Source of the DNA: DASVDK01 sp036381125 [NCBI: Thermodesulfobacteriota bacterium]
GTDB taxonomy: Bacteria; DASVDK01
Assembly: GCA_036381125.1 (NCBI GenBank)
Contig: DASVDK010000198.1
Location: 1 to 37,671 of the forward strand
DNA: 37,671 nucleotides
Reading direction: 5' to 3'
Shown: one piece after another, positions 16,042 to 23,002 of the stretch
Layout: each line of letters begins with the position of its first letter
How positions within the stretch are numbered: the stretch's first letter is position 1
Notes under the pieces: generated by a model
The model's input: the letters and a program-made list of their open reading frames with translations, nothing else
The model's database searches: none
What the model was told of the DNA's origin: nothing
Program-made: the position numbers and the translations under genes

Positions 16042-17097
16042 ATGACGGCGCTCGACGACACGCACCGCCTCGCTCCGTACCTGGATCGTCTCCGGGAATT
16101 GCCCTTCGTGCGTCACCTGGACGTCGCGTGGGAGCCTGGGTTGCCCCCGCCTCGCCCGGACGCCGTCGTCAAGCTCAGGACCCCGCGCCGGACCTTCACG
16201 CTCGCGCTCGAAGTGAAACGCACCTACCTCGACCAGGTCCTGACCAACGCGATCATCGCCGAGCACCGTGCCATGCTCGAGAGGCACCGGTTGCCCCTTC
16301 TCCTTGCCGCGCGTTACATCCCGCCGCCGACCGGGGAGCGTCTGGCGGAGGCCGGCGTGAACTTCGTCGATCGTCCGGGCAACGTGCATCTCGCGCTGGG
16401 CGACGACCACCACGTCCTCCTGCTCGGTCGGCGCGAGCCGGCCCGCGAGCCGACCGCCCGGCGCGTCGGTCCGGCGCTGGTCCAGCTCCTGTTCGCCCTG
16501 CTCGCCGAGCCGGCCGCCGCCGCCTGGCCGATTCGACCGCTCGCCGAGGCCGCCGGCATCGGCAAGACGGCCGCCGCGACCGGCCGCGAGCGACTCGTTC
16601 GCCTCGGGATTCTCGCCGGCGGACGGCGGAGACCCTGTCGCGTGGTGGACCACGATCGACTGGTCGACGAGTTCCTCGGGGGGTACGCCAACGTGCTCCG
16701 CCCGCACTTGCTCATCGGGCGCTTCCGTACGACGGAGCGCGACCCTGATCGGCTCATTCGGGGGGTCGCTGCGGCGGCGGAGCGTGCCGAGGTGCCCGTG
16801 GCGCTCACAGGGAGCGCCGGAGCGTACGCCCTCGACCGCTTCTACCGGGGCGAAGAGATCACGCTCCTGGTGGGGGCCTTCACGCCGGCGTTGCAACGAA
16901 GCCTCAGGCTCGTGCCCGACCGAGAAGGGCCGGTCACCTTGCTGCGCGCCTTCGGAACCAGATGGGCCTGGCGAGCGACCGGCGGCGTCACGGTGGCGCA
17001 CCCCTGGCTCATCTACGCCGAGTTGCTGTGCCAGGGTGATCCGCGTGGCCTCGAGGCCGCCGAACAGATGCGACACAACTACCTGACGGGGGTATGA
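16042..17097 (+). CDS. Type IV toxin-antitoxin AbiEi-family antitoxin
   Basis: A 351-residue protein. The N-terminal half has a nuclease-like fold signature also seen in this family (ALEVKRTYLDQVLTNAI near residue 55, then ERLAEAGVNFVDRPGN near 100); the middle has a winged helix (about 150-200), and the C-terminal half ends with HPWLIYAELLCQGDPRGLEAAEQ, a typical AbiEi-like tail. AbiEi neutralises a nucleotidyltransferase toxin without binding it and represses its own promoter. I chose the ATG at 16042 (AGGA at 16034-16037); an in-frame ATG at 16000 would place the operator palindrome inside the gene. The toxin partner follows five bases later. Confidence 0.82.
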   Translation: MTALDDTHRLAPYLDRLRELPFVRHLDVAWEPGLPPPRPDAVVKLRTPRRTFTLALEVKRTYLDQVLTNAIIAEHRAMLERHRLPLLLAARYIPPPTGERLAEAGVNFVDRPGNVHLALGDDHHVLLLGRREPAREPTARRVGPALVQLLFALLAEPAAAAWPIRPLAEAAGIGKTAAATGRERLVRLGILAGGRRRPCRVVDHDRLVDEFLGGYANVLRPHLLIGRFRTTERDPDRLIRGVAAAAERAEVPVALTGSAGAYALDRFYRGEEITLLVGAFTPALQRSLRLVPDREGPVTLLRAFGTRWAWRATGGVTVAHPWLIYAELLCQGDPRGLEAAEQMRHNYLTGV

Positions 17098-17101
17098 GGG
17101 C

Positions 17102-17904
17102 GTGCTCTTGCCCGAGCAGGTGGAAGCGCTGCGGAGCCTCGAGGATGTCTGCCGGAAGCTCGGTGCCGATCTCGTCTTGATCGGCGCGGTCGCCTACCGC
17201 ACCTGGGTCGCCAACGACTATCGCACGACCGAAGACGTGGACGGTGCCGTTGCCCTCGACATGGACGAGTTCTCCCGGTTGACGGATCGACTGGCTGCGC
17301 GCGGCTGGCGGCAGGAGCCGCGCGTCGAGCATCGCTGGCGCTCGCCTGAAGGTGCGCGCGTGGACCTCCTTCCAGTCGGGCCGAAGGCGCGCCGCACGAA
17401 GGAGATCGTCTGGCCGCGCGACGGGAGCCGGATGAGCGTCGTGGGGGTCGAGCACGTCTTCCGAGACGCGGTTCGTCGCGAAGTCGCACCGGGTCTCGAG
17501 GTGAAGATCGTTCCGCCGCCCGTACTCGCGCTCCTGAAGGTCATCTCCTACATGGACAGGCCGTACATCCGCGAGAAGGACCTGGGCGACCTCGTCAGCC
17601 TCATGCTCCGGTACGAGGAAAATGGGGATCGCAGGTTCGGCGACGCGGTGCTCGACGCCGGCGTGCTCTTCGACGAGGCCGGCGCCTACCTCCTCGGTCG
17701 GGACCGCGCGCGCTCTGCGCCGCCGAAGACGAGGTGGAGGTCCTGGAGCGCTTCCTGCGGCATGTCACCGACCCGGATTTCGTGCTGCAGCCCGCGCTCG
17801 CCCGGCTCGCCGGCATCCGGGGCGACGATCCGGACGCTGCCTTCGCACGACTCGCCGGAGCGCTCGCAAGCGGGTTCCACTCGAGCCCCAGGGCGCGGCC
17901 CTGA
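17102..17904 (+). pseudogene. AbiEii-family nucleotidyltransferase toxin, frameshifted at a CG repeat
   Basis: Starts at GTG 17102 and reads as an AbiEii/AbiGii toxin: nucleotidyltransferase core LIGAVAYRT then RTTEDVDGAV with Asp45 and Asp47 as metal ligands, and the KIVPPPVLALLK...REKDLGDL segment expected after it. After about residue 203 the frame loses all similarity. In the -1 frame the sequence continues sensibly (ALCAAEDEVEVLERFL, then a helical tail) to TGA at 17902. Removing one CG unit from the run at 17705-17713 would restore a 266-residue protein of normal length. As it stands the frame runs on to 18304 across the opposite-strand DUF6494 gene. Either a true mutation or an assembly or sequencing slip. 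Confidence 0.78.
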
Positions 17905-17940
17905 CGACTCGGCCGCTTCGCCAAGGCCGACGCCTGGCAC

Positions 17941-18147
17941 TCACCCCAGCCTGATCGTGTCCTCCACGACGGTGCCGTCCAGGCCGCCCTCGAGCTCGAG
18001 GCGGGCGCGGACCTTCAGGGTCTCGGTGCCGGAAAGCTTCCCGGATGCGACCGCGTCCCGGACCGCCTTCTCGATCTCCCGCTGCGCGGTCACCCCGAAC
18101 CGCTTGAGGAACTTCCGGATGTCCTGGTTGAAGACCTCTTCGTTCAT
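17941..18147 (-). CDS. Small DUF6494-family protein
   Basis: A 68-residue protein recognisable by the segment FNQDIRKFLKRFGVTAQREIE followed in the family by AVRDAVASGKLSG; function unknown. It is predicted to be soluble, with an amphipathic helical N-terminal half and a beta-like acidic tail (ELEGGLDGTVVEDTI). The ATG at 18147 has an excellent ribosome binding site (GGAGGAGG on the minus strand). It converges with the broken toxin gene; a 6-bp inverted repeat, TCGGCC/GGCCGA (17909-17930), lies between them but has no T-tract. Confidence 0.85.
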   Translation of the reverse strand: MNEEVFNQDIRKFLKRFGVTAQREIEKAVRDAVASGKLSGTETLKVRARLELEGGLDGTVVEDTIRLG

Positions 18148-18496
18148 CGTCGTCCTCCTCCGATCGGCCGCCCCGCCCGAGGCGGCCGGGACCGGCGCAC
18201 GCCGGCCGGGTGTCGGCTCCAGCGCCGCAGCGGGACGTCGGTCTCGAGGCAGATCGTCTCGTCGACGCTCGGCACGACCTCTGCGAGAACGCGTCTCCGG
18301 CTGATGGCCCACGCGCGGGGTCGTCGTCCGAACAGTCTGCCGTAGGGAACCCGCGGCGTCGAGGGGCCCGCGCGTAGCCGGCCGGGACCGCTCCGAGGGC
18401 TCGCTCGTCGTCGACTCGACGCACGGCGGGGCTCCTGCAGGAGCGGGCGGGGAGGCGCGGCCGCCCGCCTCGAGATAAATCACAGTTCTATTTACC
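18148..18496. other. Non-coding stretch between divergent genes
   Basis: No gene is supported here. It holds a perfect 14-base palindrome GCTCCTGCAGGAGC (18431-18444) and a partly overlapping stem GCGGGCGG (18443-18450)/CCGCCCGC (18461-18468). An AT-rich inverted repeat TAAAT-N9-ATTTA (18476-18494) follows just before the grd-operon -35. These could be regulator sites or boundary structures; none has a T-tract that would make it a clear terminator. Confidence 0.5.
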
Positions 18497-18528
18497 TTGA
18501 CAGTCGCGTACGACACACGGTATACCGT
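18497..18528 (+). promoter_or_regulatory. Promoter and 12-bp palindromic operator of the grd operon
   Basis: TTGACA (18497-18502) is followed after 18 bases by TATACC (18521-18526), a convincing sigma70-type promoter 52 bases before the first ATG. A perfect palindrome ACGGTATACCGT (18517-18528) covers the -10. The GGTATACC core resembles operators of FadR-type GntR regulators such as ExuR/UxuR (recalled consensus), and a FadR-type regulator is encoded at 29481-30158. Binding here would block RNA polymerase, so repression is the likely mode. Confidence 0.65.
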
Positions 18529-18577
18529 CCACCAGACTTCCACGGCGCTTACACGGATTCGGCACCGGAGGGCACGG

Positions 18578-19777
18578 ATGGACTTCTCGCTGACGCCCGA
18601 GCAGGCGGGGCTGGTTGCGCGGGCCCGGGAGGCGAGCCGGGAGTTCCCGGCGCGCGCGCGGGCCTACGACGCGGCCGCCGCCTTCCCGCGGGAGAACTTC
18701 GACGACCTCGAGCGGGCGGGGCTCCTCGCCCTGACGGTCCCGAAGGAGTACGGCGGGCTCGGGTACTGGCAGCCGGGGCGCTTCCTCGCCTACTACCTGG
18801 TCATCGAGGAGATCGCCCGGCGCTGCAGCTCGACCGCGCAGCTCCTCCAGGTGCACTCGCACGCGGTCGGCATGATCGCCGGCATGGGGTCGCCGGCGCA
18901 GAAGGCGCGCTACCTCCCGGAGGTCGTGAAGAAGGGGGCCCTCTTCGCCTCCTGCGGCAGCGAGGCATCGGTGCGGCAGAAGGGGCCGGAGGGGTTCGAC
19001 GCGGTCCTCAGACCCTCCGGCAGCGGGTACACGCTCTCGGGCTACAAGGGCTTCGCCTCGCTCGCGGGCGCGGCCGACTACTACGTGATCTGGGCGCTGG
19101 CGGAGGGGACCCGCCGCATGGCCGACGGCCTCGTCATGGTCGTGGTCCCGAAGGGGGCGCCCGGCGTGCGGCTCGAGAACGACTGGGACACGCTCGGCAT
19201 GCGTCCCACGGTGAGCTGGAGCATTCACCTCGACGGCGTGCCGGTCGAGAAGGAGCAGGTGATCGGCCAGCCGGGCGACTGGGTGCAGAAGGACGCGCGC
19301 ACCTTCACGCTCGCCTTCGCGGCCAACCACCTCGGGACGGCCCAGGGCGTCCACGATCTCGTCCTCGACTTCGTCCGGGTGCGCGAGGACCTCAAGGCGA
19401 ACCCGGTGGTCCAGTGCCAGCTCGCCGAGGCCGACACGCTCCTGGCCTCCTCGCGGGCGCTCCTCCACTACGCGGCGTGGCTCTGGGAGCAGGGACGGGG
19501 CGACGAGGCGGAGCTGGCCTCGATGCGGGCGCTCCACCAGACGAAGCGGACGGCGCTCACGGTGACCTCGCGCGCCTTCGACATCTGCGGCGCGCGGACC
19601 ACCTTCCGGAGCTTCCCGGCGCCGCTCGAGCTCGCCTTCCGGGACGTCCGGACCTTCACGCTCCACTTCCGCGAGGACCGGCTCCTCCAGATGCTCGCGC
19701 AGGCGATCCTCGGGGCGCCGTTCCACTCCAAGCAGAAGTACGGGCCGAAGCTCGAGCCCGTCCAGATGCACGCCTGA
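18578..19777 (+). CDS. Acyl-CoA dehydrogenase-family flavoprotein
   Basis: A 399-residue FAD enzyme. N-terminal helical domain starts MDFSLTPEQAGLVARAREA; middle domain carries ALFASCGSEASVRQKG (about 125) where acyl-CoA dehydrogenases bind flavin and substrate; the C-terminal helical domain ends with the family pattern ICGARTTFRSFP...LAFRDVRTFTLHF. The usual catalytic Glu near the C-terminus cannot be placed confidently (LHFREDRLLQ here), so a desaturase, oxidase or monooxygenase-type member of the superfamily is possible. The ATG at 18578 follows GGAGGG (18567-18572). It is the first gene after the promoter and is 32 bases from grdC, so it is probably part of the grd operon, though its codon use is more GC-rich. 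Confidence 0.9.
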   Translation: MDFSLTPEQAGLVARAREASREFPARARAYDAAAAFPRENFDDLERAGLLALTVPKEYGGLGYWQPGRFLAYYLVIEEIARRCSSTAQLLQVHSHAVGMIAGMGSPAQKARYLPEVVKKGALFASCGSEASVRQKGPEGFDAVLRPSGSGYTLSGYKGFASLAGAADYYVIWALAEGTRRMADGLVMVVVPKGAPGVRLENDWDTLGMRPTVSWSIHLDGVPVEKEQVIGQPGDWVQKDARTFTLAFAANHLGTAQGVHDLVLDFVRVREDLKANPVVQCQLAEADTLLASSRALLHYAAWLWEQGRGDEAELASMRALHQTKRTALTVTSRAFDICGARTTFRSFPAPLELAFRDVRTFTLHFREDRLLQMLAQAILGAPFHSKQKYGPKLEPVQMHA

Positions 19778-19809
19778 GCGTCCCACGGACGACTGACGAG
19801 GTGCCGACG

Positions 19810-21249
19810 ATGAGCTATCCGATCGTCACCGCCGTCGCAAACGTCCTGGCGCACTCGCCAGGTCTCGTCCGGTACGGCTCCCGGACCTCGCGCGACCTCG
19901 CGCGTGATCCCGCGCTCGTTGCCACCATTGCTCCCCATCTGCGCACCTATCCGGAGGCCGTGGGCTACGGGCCGACGCAGGTCTACATCGGCAACGCCGA
20001 CCCCGAGGCTCTGCGTACCGCATCCCGCCCGTGGTTCGCGACGCCCGATCCGACCGCACGGTCCGATGGAGCGTTCGGCGAGGTGATCGGCGAGGCGGAG
20101 CTACTCGGGCTCCTGAAGCTCTGCGACCGCGCCCGGCTGGTGCAGCTCGACGAGGCGACGCTCGCGCGTGCACGCGACGGGCTGGTCGCCCGGGCGCTGG
20201 CTTCCACGGAGGAGTTCCACGCGCTGGCCCCGTCACCCGAGGCCGGCATTGCTCGGGCAGTGGGAAGCGGGGAAGCGCTCCCGCTCGTCCTCGACGACAA
20301 GGTCGTCGGCGCGGTGGCTCGCGGGCACGAGGAGGACGAGGCACTGACCGCCGGCGTCCTGCTGGAGAACCTCGTCGCAAAGGCCACCGGCGTGCTGGCG
20401 CTGCGGCGGCTCTTCGCACAGCTCGAAGGGCGCCTCGCGCCCGGCGACCTCGATTTCGTGCTCGCCGGCTCCGAAGAAGCGGTGGGTGACCGCTACCAGC
20501 GCGGTGGAGGAAATCTGGCCAAGGCGATCGCCGAGCAAGTTGGCGTGAAGCGGGCGTCCGGGTTCGACATCAAAGCGTTCTGTGCTTCGACGCTCTACGG
20601 CGTCTTCAACGCCGCCGCGTTGATCCAGGCAGGCGTCTTCTCCCGCGTGGCGGTCGTGGCGGGAGGATCACTCGCCAAGCTGGGGATGAAGTACCGGGCG
20701 CACGTTGCCAGAGGGATGCCGATCCTCGAGGATGTCGTCGCCGGGATCGCCATCCTCGTCGAGGACGCCAGGAGTGGTAAGGACCGGGGGCCGGCGATTC
20801 GCCTCGACACGGTCGGCTTTCACGGAGCCGGCGCCGAATCCTCCCAGCAGGCTGTGATCGAGGCGCTGGTGCTGGGGCCGCTCGCGAAGGCCGGATACCG
20901 ACTGACCGACGTCGACCGCTACGCGACCGAGATGCACAACCCGGAGATCACCGAGCCGGCCGGCAGCGGCGACGTCCCGCTCGGCAACTACCGGCTGATC
21001 GCCGCGCTGGGCGCCATGCGTGGGCACATCCCGAGGGATGGCATCCAGGATTTCATCGTCCGGTACGGCCTGCCGGGCTATGCGCCGACCCAGGGCCACA
21101 TCGCCTCGGCCGTCTGCTACCTCGGCCACGCCGTGCAGTCCATGCGGGCGGGGAACGTCGGCCGGGTCCTCTTCATGGCGAAGGGGAGCCTCTTCCTCGG
21201 GCGCATGACGCAGTTGTCCGACGGTGTTTCGTTCCTCGTGACAACCTGA
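19810..21249 (+). CDS. grdC: Glycine/sarcosine/betaine reductase component C subunit beta, GrdC-like
   Basis: A 479-residue thiolase/FabH-fold protein. In clostridia component C takes the carboxymethyl-selenoether carried on protein A and releases an acetyl thioester that GrdD converts to acetyl phosphate. Here the family hallmarks are clear: N-terminal YIGNADPEAL, the FabH-like cysteine segment FCASTLYGVFNAAALIQ, the EMHNPEITEPAGSGDVPL motif, and the C-terminal TQGHIASAV and FMAKGSLFLGRMT. The ATG at 19810 has GAGGT upstream. The partner subunit gene grdD is not in this window. Next comes grdA 12 bases later. Confidence 0.9.
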   Translation: MSYPIVTAVANVLAHSPGLVRYGSRTSRDLARDPALVATIAPHLRTYPEAVGYGPTQVYIGNADPEALRTASRPWFATPDPTARSDGAFGEVIGEAELLGLLKLCDRARLVQLDEATLARARDGLVARALASTEEFHALAPSPEAGIARAVGSGEALPLVLDDKVVGAVARGHEEDEALTAGVLLENLVAKATGVLALRRLFAQLEGRLAPGDLDFVLAGSEEAVGDRYQRGGGNLAKAIAEQVGVKRASGFDIKAFCASTLYGVFNAAALIQAGVFSRVAVVAGGSLAKLGMKYRAHVARGMPILEDVVAGIAILVEDARSGKDRGPAIRLDTVGFHGAGAESSQQAVIEALVLGPLAKAGYRLTDVDRYATEMHNPEITEPAGSGDVPLGNYRLIAALGAMRGHIPRDGIQDFIVRYGLPGYAPTQGHIASAVCYLGHAVQSMRAGNVGRVLFMAKGSLFLGRMTQLSDGVSFLVTT

Positions 21250-21261
21250 CTGGAGGGGACG

Positions 21262-21720
21262 ATGAATCTCAAGGGGAAGCGAGTTCTGGCCCTCGGCGAG
21301 CGAGACGGCGTCAACGGCGCCGCGATCGAGGCCTGCGTGCGCAGCGCCGGCGCCGATGTCCTCTACGTGGAGACCCAGTGCTTCGTGTGAACTGCCGCGG
21401 GCGCCATGGACCTTGAGGGTCAAGGTCGAATCAGGCAGGTCGTCGAGCAGGCCGGTACCGACGACGTCGTCGCCGTCCTCGGCGCCAACTCGCCGTCGGC
21501 GGTCGAGATGACGGCGCTCACGCTGAAGAGCGGCGACCCGAGCTACGCCGGGCCGCTGGCGGGCGTGGCGCTCGGGATCCCGTCGTTCCACGTGCTCGAG
21601 CCCGAGATCACCCGGCAGATCGATCCGGAAGTCTACGAGCGTGAGCTGGCGCTTCCCGCGATGGCGATGGACGCGGAGGCGCTCATCGAGCCGGTCAAGG
21701 CCGTTCGGGAGGCGCCGTGA
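21262..21720 (+). CDS. grdA: Selenoprotein A of glycine-reductase-type complex, GrdA-like, with in-frame UGA = Sec43
   Basis: Read through the TGA at 21388-21390, this is a 152-residue GrdA homologue, close to the usual length of about 158. The active-site context is CFVU followed by TAAGAMDLE, exactly the recalled GrdA CxxU motif, with Cys40 and Sec43. Downstream sequence is strongly GrdA-like: GANSPSAVEM, then GDPSYAGPLAGVALG. GrdA carries the carboxymethyl group as a selenoether and is re-reduced by thioredoxin. The ATG at 21262 has GGAGG (21252-21256). The stop at 21718-21720 overlaps the grdE ATG by one base. Read without selenocysteine the gene would end at codon 43, which would leave the conserved C-terminal part without a start. 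Confidence 0.93.
21388..21427 (+). promoter_or_regulatory. SECIS element of grdA
   Basis: The UGA (21388-21390) is followed by a perfect 8-bp stem, GACCTTGA (21409-21416)/TCAAGGTC (21420-21427), capped by GGG (21417-21419). There are 26 bases between UGA and the loop, and the loop begins with G; both fit the bacterial SECIS model, in which SelB binds such a hairpin to insert selenocysteine. Confidence 0.85.
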
Positions 21721-22991
21721 TGCGACTCGAGCTAGCCCGCCACGTCGTGCAGTCGCTGGAGTTCGGCAGGCGGACGGCATTCGAGGACGGACGGCTTGTC
21801 GTGGATCGAGACGAGATCCGCGCGCTCGTCCTCGGCGACCCGAACGTCCGCTCGGTCGAGATCGAGATCGTTCGTCCGGGCGACCGCGTGCGCATCGTGC
21901 ACTGCATGGACGTCGTGGAGCCGCGGGCGAAGGCGTCCGGCTCGGGCGAGGTCTTCCCGGGCTTCCTCGGCCCACCGGTTACGGTCGGGAGCGGCCGCAC
22001 GGTCGTCCTGACCGGTGTCGCGATCGTCTCGACCGGGACCTGGCCCGAGCTGACCGACCCCTGGTGGAGCAACCGGGAGGCGATCATCGACATGGGCGGC
22101 TCGGCATCGCGGTACTCGCCATACTCCCGGACACGGAATCTGGTGCTCTCCTTTCGAACGGCGGCCGGGCTTACGCCGGCGCAGCAGGACCACGCCATCC
22201 GGGTCGCCACGTTGCGAGTGGCACGTCACCTGGCGCTCACCGCCCGCGATCGGTCGCCTGACGAGGTCGAAACGTGCGAGCTCGGCCAGGCGCGCGGCGG
22301 ATTGCCGCGCGTGGCATACATCTGCCACCTGGGCTCGCTCGGCGCGCTCTACAACACCTATCTCTACGGTCACTCGGTGGCCGGCACGCTTCCGACGCTG
22401 ATCCACCCCAACGAGCTGTTCGACGGCGCCGTGGTGAACGGGCATCATCGCCTCGCTTCCGAGCGACATCCCACGTACGACCACCAGAACTCTCCGGTGG
22501 CAACGGAGCTGATGCAACGGCATGGCCGGGACCTGAACTTCGTGGGCGTCATCCTCATGCGCAGCCTCGCCGAGCTACCGGAGGAGAAGGAACGGCTCGC
22601 GAGCTACACGGCGAAACTCGCGAAGCTCCTCGGGGCCGAAGCGGCCGTCATCACGCGGCAGGGCGGCGGGCACGCCATCTTCGACCTGATGACGACGTGT
22701 CAGCGCTGCGAGCAGGTCGGGATCAAGACGGCTCTGCTCGTAAACGAGATGGCCGGCCACGCGGGGACCGACGTGAGCATGATCGACTTCGTGCCGGAGG
22801 CCGATCTGATGGTCAGTGCCGGCAACCACGAAGCGCTCATCGACCTGCCGGCCCTGGATCGTGCCGTCGGGGGCGATGTGCTGCTCGGCATGCCCGGCCG
22901 GGCGGTCGATGCGAGGCGCCTGCAACTGCGCTGGGTGTTCGGGGCGAACAGCCAGCTCGGCGTCGGCTGTCTGACGGCCCGGGCCCGGTGA
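21720..22991 (+). CDS. grdE: Glycine/sarcosine/betaine reductase component B subunit alpha/beta, GrdE-like
   Basis: A 423-residue homologue of the GrdE/GrdG/GrdI proprotein of substrate-specific component B. Matching stretches: LYNTYLYGHSVAGTLPTLIHPNE (shown only in part here, about residues 210-232), GRDLNFVGVIL, and NEMAGHAGTDVSM near 345. In clostridial GrdE an Asn-Cys bond near residue 242 is cut to make a pyruvoyl group. Here the aligned bases encode GHHRLAS (residues 241-247), with His-His in place of Asn-Cys, so self-cleavage and a pyruvoyl cofactor are not expected. ATG 21720 is used, with GGGAGG (21707-21712); the GTG at 21717 is an alternative. It overlaps grdA by one base and is followed by grdB. 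Confidence 0.88.
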   Translation: MRLELARHVVQSLEFGRRTAFEDGRLVVDRDEIRALVLGDPNVRSVEIEIVRPGDRVRIVHCMDVVEPRAKASGSGEVFPGFLGPPVTVGSGRTVVLTGVAIVSTGTWPELTDPWWSNREAIIDMGGSASRYSPYSRTRNLVLSFRTAAGLTPAQQDHAIRVATLRVARHLALTARDRSPDEVETCELGQARGGLPRVAYICHLGSLGALYNTYLYGHSVAGTLPTLIHPNELFDGAVVNGHHRLASERHPTYDHQNSPVATELMQRHGRDLNFVGVILMRSLAELPEEKERLASYTAKLAKLLGAEAAVITRQGGGHAIFDLMTTCQRCEQVGIKTALLVNEMAGHAGTDVSMIDFVPEADLMVSAGNHEALIDLPALDRAVGGDVLLGMPGRAVDARRLQLRWVFGANSQLGVGCLTARAR

Positions 22992-23002
22992 GGGGGCTCT
23001 CG

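Noticed and set aside
17905-18304. Extension of the toxin frame to a 400-residue protein
   Set aside because: After the CG run the frame loses similarity and crosses the well-supported DUF6494 gene on the other strand.
18497-18577. Upstream TTG start for the acyl-CoA dehydrogenase-like gene
   Set aside because: It would place the -35, the -10 and the palindrome inside the gene; the ATG at 18578 has a good ribosome site and the family N-terminus.
21388-21390. TGA in grdA read as a real stop, making a pseudogene
   Set aside because: The UGA is at the known Sec position, the frame stays GrdA-like on both sides, and a fitting hairpin follows.
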